Assembly: GCA_929200175.1 (NCBI GenBank) | Contig: CAKMYR010000007.1 | Coordinates: 1-24,757, forward strand | Direction of reading: 5' to 3' | DNA length: 24,757 nt | From: an uncultured Gammaproteobacteria bacterium | GTDB lineage: Bacteria > Pseudomonadota > Gammaproteobacteria > PS1 > Pseudothioglobaceae | In this document: positions 17,743 through 24,757 of the stretch, one piece after another | Position numbering within the stretch: position 1 is the first letter of the stretch | Layout: the number at the start of each line of letters is the position of its first letter | Made by a program: the position numbers and the translations under genes | Notes under the pieces: generated by a model | What the model saw: only the letters and a program-made list of their open reading frames with translations | The model's database searches: none | Told to the model about the DNA's origin: nothing

Positions 17743-19311
17743 ATGCCCAACATTGAAAATATAATAGTGCCAGATATTGGTGACTTTGACGAAGTAGAAG
17801 TTATAGAAATTTTAGTTAAAGTAGGAGATGAGATAGATACAGATGATGGCATCATAACAATAGAAAGCGATAAAGCCTCAATGGAAATTCCATCACCTAT
17901 TGCTGGCAAAGTTACTAATATTAAACTTAATATTGGGGATAAGATATCAAAAGATGACTTAATCCTAACTCTTCAACCTAAAAATAATAGTCAAACAACA
18001 AAACAACAAGCTGAAAAAACAACTCAAACAGAACAAAACATCCAAAAAGAAGATTCACAAAAATCACCATCAATTCTTAAATCTACAGCCAACATTGAAA
18101 ATATAATAGTGCCAGATATTGGTGACTTTGACGAAGTAGAAGTTATAGAAATTTTAGTTAAAGTAGGAGATGAGATAGATACAGATGATGGCATCATAAC
18201 AATAGAAAGCGATAAAGCCTCAATGGAAATTCCATCACCTATTGCTGGCAAAGTTACTAATATTAAACTTAATATTGGGGATAAAATATCAAAAGATGAC
18301 TTAATCCTAACTCTTCAACCTAAAAATAATAATCAAGCAACAGAACAAGATAATAAAATAAAAGAACAACAAGTTGAAAAACCAACTCAAAATCTTAATA
18401 ATTCTACTAATCAACCAATTCAAACAGAAAAAAACAACCAAAAAGAAGATTCGCATGCATCGCCATCAATTCGTAAATTAGCACGTGAATTAGGCGTTGT
18501 TTTGTCTAGAGTAACAGGTACTGGAAATAAAAATAGAATAACAGAGCAAGATCTTAAATTATTTGTTAAAAATATTGTCCTAAATCAATCAAGCGCTATT
18601 CCAACTATTGCTAAAGTTGATTTTACTAAGTTTGGCGATATTGAAACAATTAATCTATCACGAATTAATAAACTATCTGCCAAACATTTAACTAGTTGTT
18701 GGCTAAATATTCCGCATGTAACTCAATTTGATGAAGCTAATATTGATGAAATTGAAAACTATCGTCAAGCTCAAAAAGCTAAAGGCATTAAATTAACTCC
18801 TTTAGTTTTTATCATTAAAGCTGTTATAAATTGCTTAAAAATACATAATCGTTTTAATTCTTCGCTTGATGGAGATAAACTGATTTTAAAAAAATATTTT
18901 AATATTGGAATAGCAGTTGATACTAAAGATGGCTTAGTAGTTCCTGTAATTAAAAATGCAGATCAAAAATCAATTCAAGATTTAGCAGCTGAGCTTGATA
19001 AATTATCAAAAAAAGCAAGAGACAATGCTCTAAATATTAGTGATATTAGCGGTAGTTGTTTTACTATTTCTAGTCTTGGAGGTATTGGAGGAACTAATTT
19101 TACCCCTATTGTAAATGCTCCCGAAGTTGCAATTCTAGGGGTTGCTCGTAGCCAAATAAAGCCTGTTTGGGATGGTAAAAAATTTGCTCCCAAGCTTATG
19201 CTTCCTCTTGCTCTTTCTTATGATCATCGTGTAATTGATGGTGCAAGTGGCGCAAGATTTATAACTGATTTAAGTAAAAACTTAAACAGTATTGATAAGG
19301 TCTCAAAATGA
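17743..19311 (+). CDS. aceF: Dihydrolipoyl acetyltransferase, E2 of pyruvate dehydrogenase, with two lipoyl domains
   Basis: E2 forms the core of the pyruvate dehydrogenase complex and passes acetyl groups from its lipoyl arms to CoA. The 522 residues show two N-terminal lipoyl domains (about 3-84 and 117-198) with lipoyl-lysines Lys44 and Lys158 in ESDKAS. Each is followed by a Gln/Thr/Lys-rich linker. Next come an E1/E3-binding domain (about 239-277, SPSIRKLARELGV) and the acetyltransferase domain to the end, with the catalytic DHRVIDG (His495, Asp499). The two lipoyl domains are identical in protein sequence and differ by one silent base over 243 bp. The lpdA start overlaps the stop (ATGA). 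Unusually, aceE is not upstream. The DHRVIDG and lipoyl features could fit another 2-oxo-acid E2, but the F-D-E-V-E-V lipoyl sequence resembles bacterial AceF. Confidence 0.93.
   Translation: MPNIENIIVPDIGDFDEVEVIEILVKVGDEIDTDDGIITIESDKASMEIPSPIAGKVTNIKLNIGDKISKDDLILTLQPKNNSQTTKQQAEKTTQTEQNIQKEDSQKSPSILKSTANIENIIVPDIGDFDEVEVIEILVKVGDEIDTDDGIITIESDKASMEIPSPIAGKVTNIKLNIGDKISKDDLILTLQPKNNNQATEQDNKIKEQQVEKPTQNLNNSTNQPIQTEKNNQKEDSHASPSIRKLARELGVVLSRVTGTGNKNRITEQDLKLFVKNIVLNQSSAIPTIAKVDFTKFGDIETINLSRINKLSAKHLTSCWLNIPHVTQFDEANIDEIENYRQAQKAKGIKLTPLVFIIKAVINCLKIHNRFNSSLDGDKLILKKYFNIGIAVDTKDGLVVPVIKNADQKSIQDLAAELDKLSKKARDNALNISDISGSCFTISSLGGIGGTNFTPIVNAPEVAILGVARSQIKPVWDGKKFAPKLMLPLALSYDHRVIDGASGARFITDLSKNLNSIDKVSK
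17747..17989 (+). repeat. Direct repeat copy 1 (first lipoyl domain of aceF)
   Basis: This 243-bp stretch is repeated 342 bp downstream at 18089-18331 with a single difference: G at 17943 (AAG) versus A at 18285 (AAA), both lysine. The copies diverge abruptly after 17989/18331. Confidence 0.95.
18089..18331 (+). repeat. Direct repeat copy 2 (second lipoyl domain of aceF)
   Basis: This is the second copy of the 243-bp repeat, with one silent difference from 17747-17989. The linkers downstream of each copy also echo one another (QKEDSQKSPSI and QKEDSHASPSI) but have diverged in sequence and length, so the duplicated unit once included linker as well. Confidence 0.95.
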
Positions 19312-20711
19312 TTAAAACTAATGTTGTTGTTATTGGCTCTGGTCCAGGTGGATATAGTGCAGCTTTTCGTTTGGCTGACTTAGGTATTGAAACTATTCTA
19401 ATTGAAAAGCATAAAAACTTAGGCGGTGTTTGCTTAAATGTTGGCTGTATTCCTTCTAAGGCTTTATTGCATACAGCAGAAATTATCAATCATGTTGAAC
19501 ATGCAAAAGAAATAGGTATTGATTTTGCTAAAGCAAAAATTAATCTTACTGATATTAGTAACAATAAAAATAGTATAGTAACAAAACTAACCAATGGTAT
19601 TTTAGCACTTGCTAAAGCTAGAAAAGTTAAAGTTTTAACAGCTACTGCTAAATTTAAAGATAGTAATCATCTAACTCTTGATAATGGAGAAACAATTGAA
19701 TTTAAAAACTGCATAATAGCAACAGGAAGCTCTGTTATTAAGCCTCCAATATTTCCATTTGATGATAATAGGGTTATGGATTCAACAAGTGCATTAGAAT
19801 TAAAAGACATCCCAAAAAAATTATTAGTAGTAGGTGGTGGTATTATCGGACTTGAAATGGCAACAGTATACAATGCACTTGGCTCAGAAATTACCATTGT
19901 TGAAATGCAAGATCAACTAATCAAAGGCGCAGATAAAGATATTGTAAATCCTTTATATAAAAAAATTAAAACCCAATACTCTAATATTTATTTAGAAACT
20001 AAAGTAACTAAAGTTAAAGCAGAAAAATCTGGCTTAGTTGTTGATTTTGAAGGTCAAAACGCCCCAAAACAAGATACTTTTGACAAGGCATTAATATCAG
20101 TTGGCAGAAGTCCAAACGGCAAATTATTAGCTTGTGAAAATGCGAAAATTAAAGTCGATGAATACGGATTTATTAAAGTTAATAATCAAATGAGAACTAA
20201 TATTGACCATATTTTCGCTATTGGCGATATAGTATCTCAACCTATGTTAGCACACAAAGCAGTACACCAAGCTAAAATTGCAGCAGAAGTAATTGCTGGC
20301 AAAAAATCCTTTTTTGATGCTAAAGTCATTCCCTCAGTAGCTTATACAGATCCAGAAGTAGCTTGGGTCGGAGAAACCGAAAATGACCTTAAAGCAAAAA
20401 ATAAAGATTATGAAAAAGGAGTATTTCCTTGGGCTGCTAGCGGCAGAAGTTTAAGTATTGGCAGAAAAGAAGGCATATCAAAAGCACTATTTGATAAAAG
20501 AACTAAGCGCCTAATTGGTATGGGTATTTGTGGTACTAATGCTGGTGAATTGATTGCAGAGGCCTGTCTAGCAATTGAAATGGGTGCCGATATGACAGAT
20601 ATTGCTCTTACTATTCACGCCCACCCAACTCTTAGCGAAACCACAGCATTTACTGCAGAAATGGCAGAAGGAACAATTACAGATCTATTACCAAAAAAGA
20701 AAAATAATTAA
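19308..20711 (+). CDS. lpdA: Dihydrolipoamide dehydrogenase (E3)
   Basis: E3 is a homodimeric FAD enzyme that reoxidises the lipoyl groups of 2-oxo-acid dehydrogenases and reduces NAD+. The 467-residue protein has the FAD-binding GSGPGGY at 10-16, the redox-active disulfide C42-x4-C47 in GGVCLNVGCIPSK, the NAD-binding VVGGGIIGLEMA block near 178-189, a second FAD block with FAIGDI, and the C-terminal HAHPTLSE with catalytic His439 and Glu444. The length is typical of bacterial E3. Its ATG overlaps the aceF stop codon by 4 bp, indicating coupled translation. It closes the aceF-lpdA unit; no clear intrinsic terminator is visible in the 284-bp AT-rich region that follows. Confidence 0.97.
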   Translation: MIKTNVVVIGSGPGGYSAAFRLADLGIETILIEKHKNLGGVCLNVGCIPSKALLHTAEIINHVEHAKEIGIDFAKAKINLTDISNNKNSIVTKLTNGILALAKARKVKVLTATAKFKDSNHLTLDNGETIEFKNCIIATGSSVIKPPIFPFDDNRVMDSTSALELKDIPKKLLVVGGGIIGLEMATVYNALGSEITIVEMQDQLIKGADKDIVNPLYKKIKTQYSNIYLETKVTKVKAEKSGLVVDFEGQNAPKQDTFDKALISVGRSPNGKLLACENAKIKVDEYGFIKVNNQMRTNIDHIFAIGDIVSQPMLAHKAVHQAKIAAEVIAGKKSFFDAKVIPSVAYTDPEVAWVGETENDLKAKNKDYEKGVFPWAASGRSLSIGRKEGISKALFDKRTKRLIGMGICGTNAGELIAEACLAIEMGADMTDIALTIHAHPTLSETTAFTAEMAEGTITDLLPKKKNN

Positions 20712-20995
20712 CAACAAAAAGCAATACTATTTTAGAAAAAAATTTAGTGAGAAAATTAAATTAAAAGAGCTTATAAAATAATTGATTAAAATAAAAAGAC
20801 AAAAGCTCTAAAAGCAAACTCGAAACTAAGATTTGATTGACAGACTTCTCGGTATGAAAAAGCAAAACCTAATTAAATTATTGGAAATTATTAATCAATT
20901 TAAAAAGTTACAAGTATTGATAATACTGTATAATTCATCGCTTAACAACATTTTAACGACAAAGTTAACCGCCCAAATATATTAAGAATTTTATT

Positions 20996-21796
20996 ATGAA
21001 ACAACTCTTAAAATCTACAATCAAAAAATATCTTGAAACAAAAGTCGCTATAACCAGTCTAACCGATAAAAAAGACATTGAAGAATTACTATACAAACTT
21101 CATCCTGTATCTGTTTCTGGAAAGGAATTAATTCGCTTTGGAGGTAAAGGAGATGGTGGTTATTTGATACCTGATGATTTAGAGGGTATTGAAGCCTGTT
21201 TTTCTCCTGGGGTAGATCAAATATCCCAATTCGAAAAAGATTGTGCTGATCGTGGAATGAAGGTTTTTTTAGCAGACAAATCAGTAGATAAACCAGCAGA
21301 AGAACATGATTTATTTCACTTTACTAAAAAATACTTAGGTATTCTATCAAATGATGATTTTATGACACTTGATGATTGGGTCGATAATTCTATATCAAAT
21401 AAAGACTCTGATTTGCTATTACAAATGGATATTGAAGGAGGAGAATACGATGTCTTTCTATCAGCATCTAATCCGTTAATGAAAAGATTTAGGACGATTG
21501 TTGTTGAATATCATTGGCTTAATCGTCTTTGGGACAGTTCATTTTTCTACTGGGCAAAACTAACATTTAATAAAATTTTACAAACTCATTATTGTGTACA
21601 TATTCACCCAAATAATTGTTCTTATCCTATAAAAAGGAATGGTCTTGATATTCCCCCTATTGTAGAATTTACTTTTTTAAGAAAAGATAGAATTGAGGAT
21701 TTTTCCTACCAAAAACAATTTCCTCACCCGTTGGATTATGACAATGTTCCAGATAATCAGCATTATGTACTACCAGATTGCTGGTATCGCAAGTGA
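20996..21796 (+). CDS. FkbM-like SAM-dependent methyltransferase
   Basis: This is a 266-residue soluble protein resembling the FkbM-type methyltransferases common in surface-polysaccharide loci. Visible blocks are FGGKGDGGYLIP (48-59), CFSPGVDQISQFE (68-80, the likely SAM-binding strand and loop), LADKS (95-99, acidic end of strand two), and MDIEGGEYDVF (144-154), the hallmark 'D.EG.E' motif. The last 80 residues carry aromatic and His-rich segments without a known motif. It opens the plus-strand glycan locus after a 284-bp gap from lpdA. A role in O-methylating a sugar residue of O-antigen or capsule is an inference from the neighbours; the acceptor is unknown. Confidence 0.75.
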   Translation: MKQLLKSTIKKYLETKVAITSLTDKKDIEELLYKLHPVSVSGKELIRFGGKGDGGYLIPDDLEGIEACFSPGVDQISQFEKDCADRGMKVFLADKSVDKPAEEHDLFHFTKKYLGILSNDDFMTLDDWVDNSISNKDSDLLLQMDIEGGEYDVFLSASNPLMKRFRTIVVEYHWLNRLWDSSFFYWAKLTFNKILQTHYCVHIHPNNCSYPIKRNGLDIPPIVEFTFLRKDRIEDFSYQKQFPHPLDYDNVPDNQHYVLPDCWYRK

Positions 21797-21865
21797 TTTC
21801 TTCTTAAATTAACTAATCCTTAAAAAAAATTCCTATTGATTCTACGATAACTTAAAAAATTCATA

Positions 21866-22702
21866 ATGAAAGACTTTCTTTATTTGGTTCAAGGATCTGC
21901 TGACAATATCAAAAAATATTTTCATTTGAAAGATCGTAAAAACTCGGATGCTATTTTTATGACCTACGATAAACAAATTGAACAAGCACTTTTTTTACCA
22001 AACTCACTTTGGTCTAATGGAAGAAATAAAATGTTAGAGCATGTTTTATCTTTGGGGATAAACTATAAGTACTATATATTTTGTGATGATGATGTGGAAT
22101 TTATAAGTGGAAGCTGGGATATTTTTGAAAAATCTCTAAAAACTTTAAATCCAGCAGTAGCGGTACCCATTTTCCCAAAAACCAAACACACCCCATTACC
22201 TTTTCTAAGCTATCAATCTTTTTTGTTGAATGATGAACAAATGATTGCAATCCATCACGAGGTTGTAAAAGATAGAATATTAGTTCCTTACTGGGATGAA
22301 TTTGATAAAACACATTGTTGGCCATCTTGTGAAATACAAGAATTATTAATACAAAACTTCTATTTTTCAAATATTATTCAGTTTAACAACATTGAAATAT
22401 CTAATGATCTGCACCGCTATGATGCAGATGAAAATTCTCATGGAATCCCTATCACTAATAAAACGGCAAATTTCAGAGTATGCTTACGAGAATGGTTTGG
22501 CAAACAATTTAAAAACAAATGGAAAGATGTTTCTAACAATACAAGGAAAAGCTTGCTAGTTATTTTATGGAGAACTTTACTTTTTACATTACGAAACAAA
22601 TTCTCAAAAAATACTCTTTATTCTATCAGTAAGAATAAGTTAAGACATATACTAAATGAAGATTCAGAAATATTGCAACGGTTTCTCAAGACACAAAAAT
22701 AG
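21866..22702 (+). CDS. Putative glycosyltransferase-like protein with DDD motif
   Basis: This is a 278-residue protein that I do not recognise as a named family. It begins with a short strand (FLYLVQGS). Residues 57-78 hold HVLSLGINYKYYIFCDDDVEF, where a hydrophobic strand runs into the acid cluster Asp74-76, the arrangement of the metal/nucleotide-sugar DXD site in GT-A glycosyltransferases. A WDEFDKTHCWPSCEIQ stretch further on has the Trp/Asp/His content of a catalytic half. The C-terminal 60 residues are basic and amphipathic, possibly membrane-associated. No signal peptide is present. It lies 69 bp after the methyltransferase and before fcl, which supports a role in building a surface glycan. 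Donor and acceptor sugars are unknown. Confidence 0.55.
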   Translation: MKDFLYLVQGSADNIKKYFHLKDRKNSDAIFMTYDKQIEQALFLPNSLWSNGRNKMLEHVLSLGINYKYYIFCDDDVEFISGSWDIFEKSLKTLNPAVAVPIFPKTKHTPLPFLSYQSFLLNDEQMIAIHHEVVKDRILVPYWDEFDKTHCWPSCEIQELLIQNFYFSNIIQFNNIEISNDLHRYDADENSHGIPITNKTANFRVCLREWFGKQFKNKWKDVSNNTRKSLLVILWRTLLFTLRNKFSKNTLYSISKNKLRHILNEDSEILQRFLKTQK

Positions 22703-22961
22703 CTTTATTCTCTCAACTTTAAGTTATTTTTCCTTTATTTTTGTAAAGATAGTGGTATTTAATTATAAGAATAAAAAGAAAATTAACACCATTACATTAA
22801 ATATATTGGACTTATACGTCCTATTGACTTCTTTTTTCAAAAAAGATATACTCGCCAAGTTAAAACGCAACATATACTGGGCACATAAACAAAAGATAGT
22901 TCTTTTTTTAAGCAGGGTGTTGTATTTATCGGTTAAATTTAAATTCGTATCAACAACATGA
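22656..22961 (+). CDS. Small uncertain ORF between the glycosyltransferase-like gene and fcl
   Basis: This 101-codon frame starts inside the end of the preceding gene (47-bp overlap) and stops over the fcl start codon in an ATGA arrangement. The product would be basic and hydrophobic, with a segment near residues 18-36 that could be a membrane helix, and no motif I recognise. In favour of a real gene: the 255 bp between the two neighbours would otherwise be empty, and the ATGA overlap suggests coupling. Against: no clear ribosome site, and AT-rich DNA readily gives frames of this length. It could also be the remnant of a former larger gene. Confidence 0.3.
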   Translation: MKIQKYCNGFSRHKNSFILSTLSYFSFIFVKIVVFNYKNKKKINTITLNILDLYVLLTSFFKKDILAKLKRNIYWAHKQKIVLFLSRVLYLSVKFKFVSTT

Positions 22962-23890
22962 AATCAAACAACCTAATTTATGTAGCAGGTCATAACGGAA
23001 TGGTTGGCTCTGCTATTGTTAGAAACTTAAAACAACAGGGTTATACTAATCTTATTATGAAAAGTAGTTCAGATCTTGATTTAAGAGATAAACAGGCAAC
23101 TGAAGATTTCTTTGCTCAACATAAACCCAAATACGTTTTTCTAGCTGCTGCTAAAGTCGGAGGAATTATTGCTAACGACAACTATGGTGCTGATTTCATT
23201 TCTCAAAATTTAGCAATTCAATCGAATGTGATTGAAAGCTCTCATCAATTTGGTGTCAAAAAATTGCTTTTTCTTGGTTCTTCTTGTATCTATCCTAAGC
23301 TTGCTTCACAGCCGATGAAAGAAGAAGCATTACTTACAGGAGAGTTAGAACCAACTAATCTCCCCTATGCTATTGCTAAAATTGCAGGCAAAATAATGTG
23401 TGATGCTTATTACAAACAATATGATTTTGACGCTTTCACCGTTATGCCTCCTAATGTTTACGGAGTAGGTGATAATTTCCATCCAGAGAACAGCCATGTT
23501 ATCGCAGGATTAATGTATCGCTTTCATCAAGCAAAAATAAACAAGCAAGATAAAATTACCTGTTGGGGAACCGGAAGTCCTTTTAGAGAATTTATCTATG
23601 CCGATGATCTTGGCGACGCTTGTGTTTTTTTAATGAAAAACTATTCTAAAGGCGGGATGATTAATGCCGGTTCTGGTGAAGAAATTTCTATCAAGCAACT
23701 TGCCAAAACTATTGCTCAAATAGTTGGCTTTGAAGGTGAACTTATTTGGGATACATCAAAACCTGATGGAACACCAAAAAAATTAATGGATAACTCTAAA
23801 ATTAACCAGTTGGGCTGGAAATCCACAACACCTTTAAAAGAAGGGTTGGAAGCTATGTATCAATGGTATCTAAAGAGTTTACAACAATAA
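22958..23890 (+). CDS. fcl: GDP-L-fucose synthase
   Basis: This extended short-chain dehydrogenase epimerises and reduces GDP-4-keto-6-deoxy-D-mannose to GDP-L-fucose with NADPH. The 310-residue protein has the nucleotide-binding VAGHNGMVGSAIVRNL near 6-21, the family-typical AAAKVGGI near 64-71, SSCIYP near 109-114, the catalytic YAIAK near 137-141, NVYG near 166-169, and FREFIYADDL near 209-218, all agreeing with GDP-fucose synthase rather than other epimerases. Length is typical. It lies in the glycan locus, immediately before a decayed SDR gene. Its substrate is normally made by GDP-mannose 4,6-dehydratase (Gmd); no intact gmd is in the window. Confidence 0.93.
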   Translation: MKSNNLIYVAGHNGMVGSAIVRNLKQQGYTNLIMKSSSDLDLRDKQATEDFFAQHKPKYVFLAAAKVGGIIANDNYGADFISQNLAIQSNVIESSHQFGVKKLLFLGSSCIYPKLASQPMKEEALLTGELEPTNLPYAIAKIAGKIMCDAYYKQYDFDAFTVMPPNVYGVGDNFHPENSHVIAGLMYRFHQAKINKQDKITCWGTGSPFREFIYADDLGDACVFLMKNYSKGGMINAGSGEEISIKQLAKTIAQIVGFEGELIWDTSKPDGTPKKLMDNSKINQLGWKSTTPLKEGLEAMYQWYLKSLQQ

Positions 23891-23907
23891 TTATTTACAC
23901 TTGAAAT

Positions 23908-24120
23908 ATGAAGAAAGTATTTATTACAGGAATTACTGGTGGGTATTGGTTTACGTGGTATGTTGATAATTACTACAGCGAGGTTCTTGAAGGTTCAACT
24001 CTTAAAGGATGTACCTATATTAAAAAGATGAAAAACTTAGGTTACTTACCAAAAATATACTTGAAAAAAGGACTTGAATTAACAGTTTCTTGACATAAAG
24101 AAACTCAAGCAAAAATATAA
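23908..24120 (+). pseudogene. Remnant of a sugar-nucleotide dehydratase/epimerase (extended SDR)
   Basis: The frame opens with MKKVFITGITG, the start of the SDR nucleotide-binding motif, but the required continuation (G..GS..) is missing. After about 30 unrecognisable residues it resumes with NLGYLPKIYLKKGLELTVS, which resembles the 'LG..PK.sLeeGL..T..W' C-terminus of NDP-sugar dehydratases and epimerases. A TGA at 24091-24093 stands where a Trp (TGG) is expected, and the same frame continues HKETQAKI to a TAA at 24118-24120. An intact family member has about 300-350 residues, so most of the gene is lost. The parent may have been Gmd or another 4,6-dehydratase; the C-terminus fits the latter better. 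It lies 17 bp after fcl. Confidence 0.75.
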
Positions 24121-24162
24121 TCAACCAACTAATATAATTAAAAATTTATAGCTCAGAATCAA

Positions 24163-24757
24163 ATGAACGATACCAAAGAAATCATACTAATGACTACTCT
24201 TTATGAAAAGTGTATCGACAATTCACAAAGATTTTTTGAATACAAAAAATGCTTAGAAATTAATTTAAAAAATGAACATATCACACAAATAGTTATTTTC
24301 TTTGAAGCAGAAGATGATAATTTTAGTTTAGATAATCAGTTTGCTTTCCTTGATCATTCAAAAATAAAAATAGAATTTATTAAAAAAAGACCTTCTTTTA
24401 ATAGCTTTTTTGAATACGCTAATGCACATTATCCCAAGAAACACATCGTTGTTTGCAACGGTGATATATTTTTTCATACCGATTCAAATATTGAACAAGT
24501 AACAAAAATAAAAAGTCATAAGGAATTTTGGTGTTTGACAAGATATGACTTCTTCTTAAACTTTAAAAAATGGTTTATTTATCCATGGGCAAAGAAGGCA
24601 ATAGGTCATAATGAAGGAGGTTATTCTTTCACCGAATGGGATGCTGTAACCAATATAAAGAGTTATTATTCTTTTGAAAAAAAAATTAAAGAAGATTTAC
24701 TCAAAATAGACGAAATCCATCGTTTTGGGACAGCGGACTCATTTTGCTTTTTATCTC
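24163..24757 (+). CDS. Putative glycosyltransferase-like protein (3' end beyond the window)
   Basis: An open frame of 198 codons starts with ATG at 24163 and reaches the window edge without a stop. It begins MNDTKEIILMTTLYE, a first beta-strand typical of glycosyltransferase-like proteins. A strand followed by VVCNGDIFF (Asn99, Gly100, Asp101) looks like a GT-A nucleotide-sugar/metal site, and FWCLTRYDFF follows. Later GTADSF (G-x-x-D-S) may hold a second acidic residue. Proteins with an NGD strand motif like this occur in polysaccharide loci, but I do not recognise a named family. Position after fcl and the SDR remnant supports a role in glycan synthesis. The C-terminal part is not visible. 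Confidence 0.6.
   Translation, partial: MNDTKEIILMTTLYEKCIDNSQRFFEYKKCLEINLKNEHITQIVIFFEAEDDNFSLDNQFAFLDHSKIKIEFIKKRPSFNSFFEYANAHYPKKHIVVCNGDIFFHTDSNIEQVTKIKSHKEFWCLTRYDFFLNFKKWFIYPWAKKAIGHNEGGYSFTEWDAVTNIKSYYSFEKKIKEDLLKIDEIHRFGTADSFCFLS

Noticed and set aside
17727..18251. Two similar minus-strand frames inside aceF
   Set aside because: They are antisense shadows of the two identical lipoyl-domain copies.
20766..20809. AGAGCTT / AAGCTCT inverted repeat after lpdA as a terminator
   Set aside because: The seven-base arms are 30 bases apart and no T-run follows.
20837..20859. A perfect TTGACA as promoter of the glycan locus
   Set aside because: No acceptable -10 box lies 15-19 bp downstream.
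20929..20934. TATAAT before the methyltransferase gene
   Set aside because: It fits a -10 box 60 bp before the gene, but no -35 box stands at a proper distance; in AT-rich DNA TATAAT alone is not enough.

Overview
This window comes from a strongly AT-rich gammaproteobacterium, judged by sequence character rather than a database match. The evidence is a minus-strand 16S rRNA gene with gammaproteobacterial wording in its conserved blocks, a boxA/boxC leader almost matching the enteric rrn leader, and typical gammaproteobacterial housekeeping genes (YceF-type Maf, RarD, a Nudix hydrolase fused to a ThiE-like domain, GshA). Two 16S blocks (GGGGACCCGCAC and CGCGAAAAACC, read on the rRNA strand) recall Francisella/Thiotrichales-like or reduced host-associated lineages, but I cannot place the organism from this alone. 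Intergenic DNA is nearly all A/T and three start codons look like TTG or need choosing against TTG/GTG alternatives.

Layout. 1-1310: 5' part of a 16S rRNA gene (cut by the window edge), its leader and a strong sigma70 promoter, all on the minus strand. 1435-2432: azlC-azlD branched-chain amino acid exporter (minus). 2562-3503: a metallo-beta-lactamase-fold hydrolase (plus). 3581-7381: a tight minus-strand operon gshA-mnmE-rarD. 7436-9322: a plus-strand pair, Nudix/ThiE-like fusion and a PfkB-family sugar kinase. 9337-13334: maf(yceF)-mfd (minus). 13518-14012: folA (plus), whose 3' end overlaps the convergent gene by 7 bp. 14006-17553: an O-antigen ligase/polymerase-like membrane protein with a TPR-like tail, followed by a TolC-like outer-membrane protein that contains no methionine apart from its start. 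17743-20711: aceF-lpdA, the E2 and E3 subunits of pyruvate dehydrogenase, without aceE next to them.

20996 to the end is a surface-glycan locus, all on the plus strand: an FkbM-like methyltransferase, a DDD-motif glycosyltransferase-like protein, a small uncertain ORF, GDP-L-fucose synthase, a decayed sugar-nucleotide dehydratase/epimerase remnant, and another glycosyltransferase-like gene that runs off the window. Together with the ligase/polymerase at 15514-17553 it suggests an O-antigen or capsule containing a fucose-type sugar.

I found no defence system, CRISPR array, insertion sequence, phage or tRNA gene. The points most worth a second look are: two lipoyl domains in aceF that are 243-bp near-identical DNA copies; the methionine-free TolC-like protein; and the SDR remnant, which has lost its middle and carries an apparent Trp-to-stop change.
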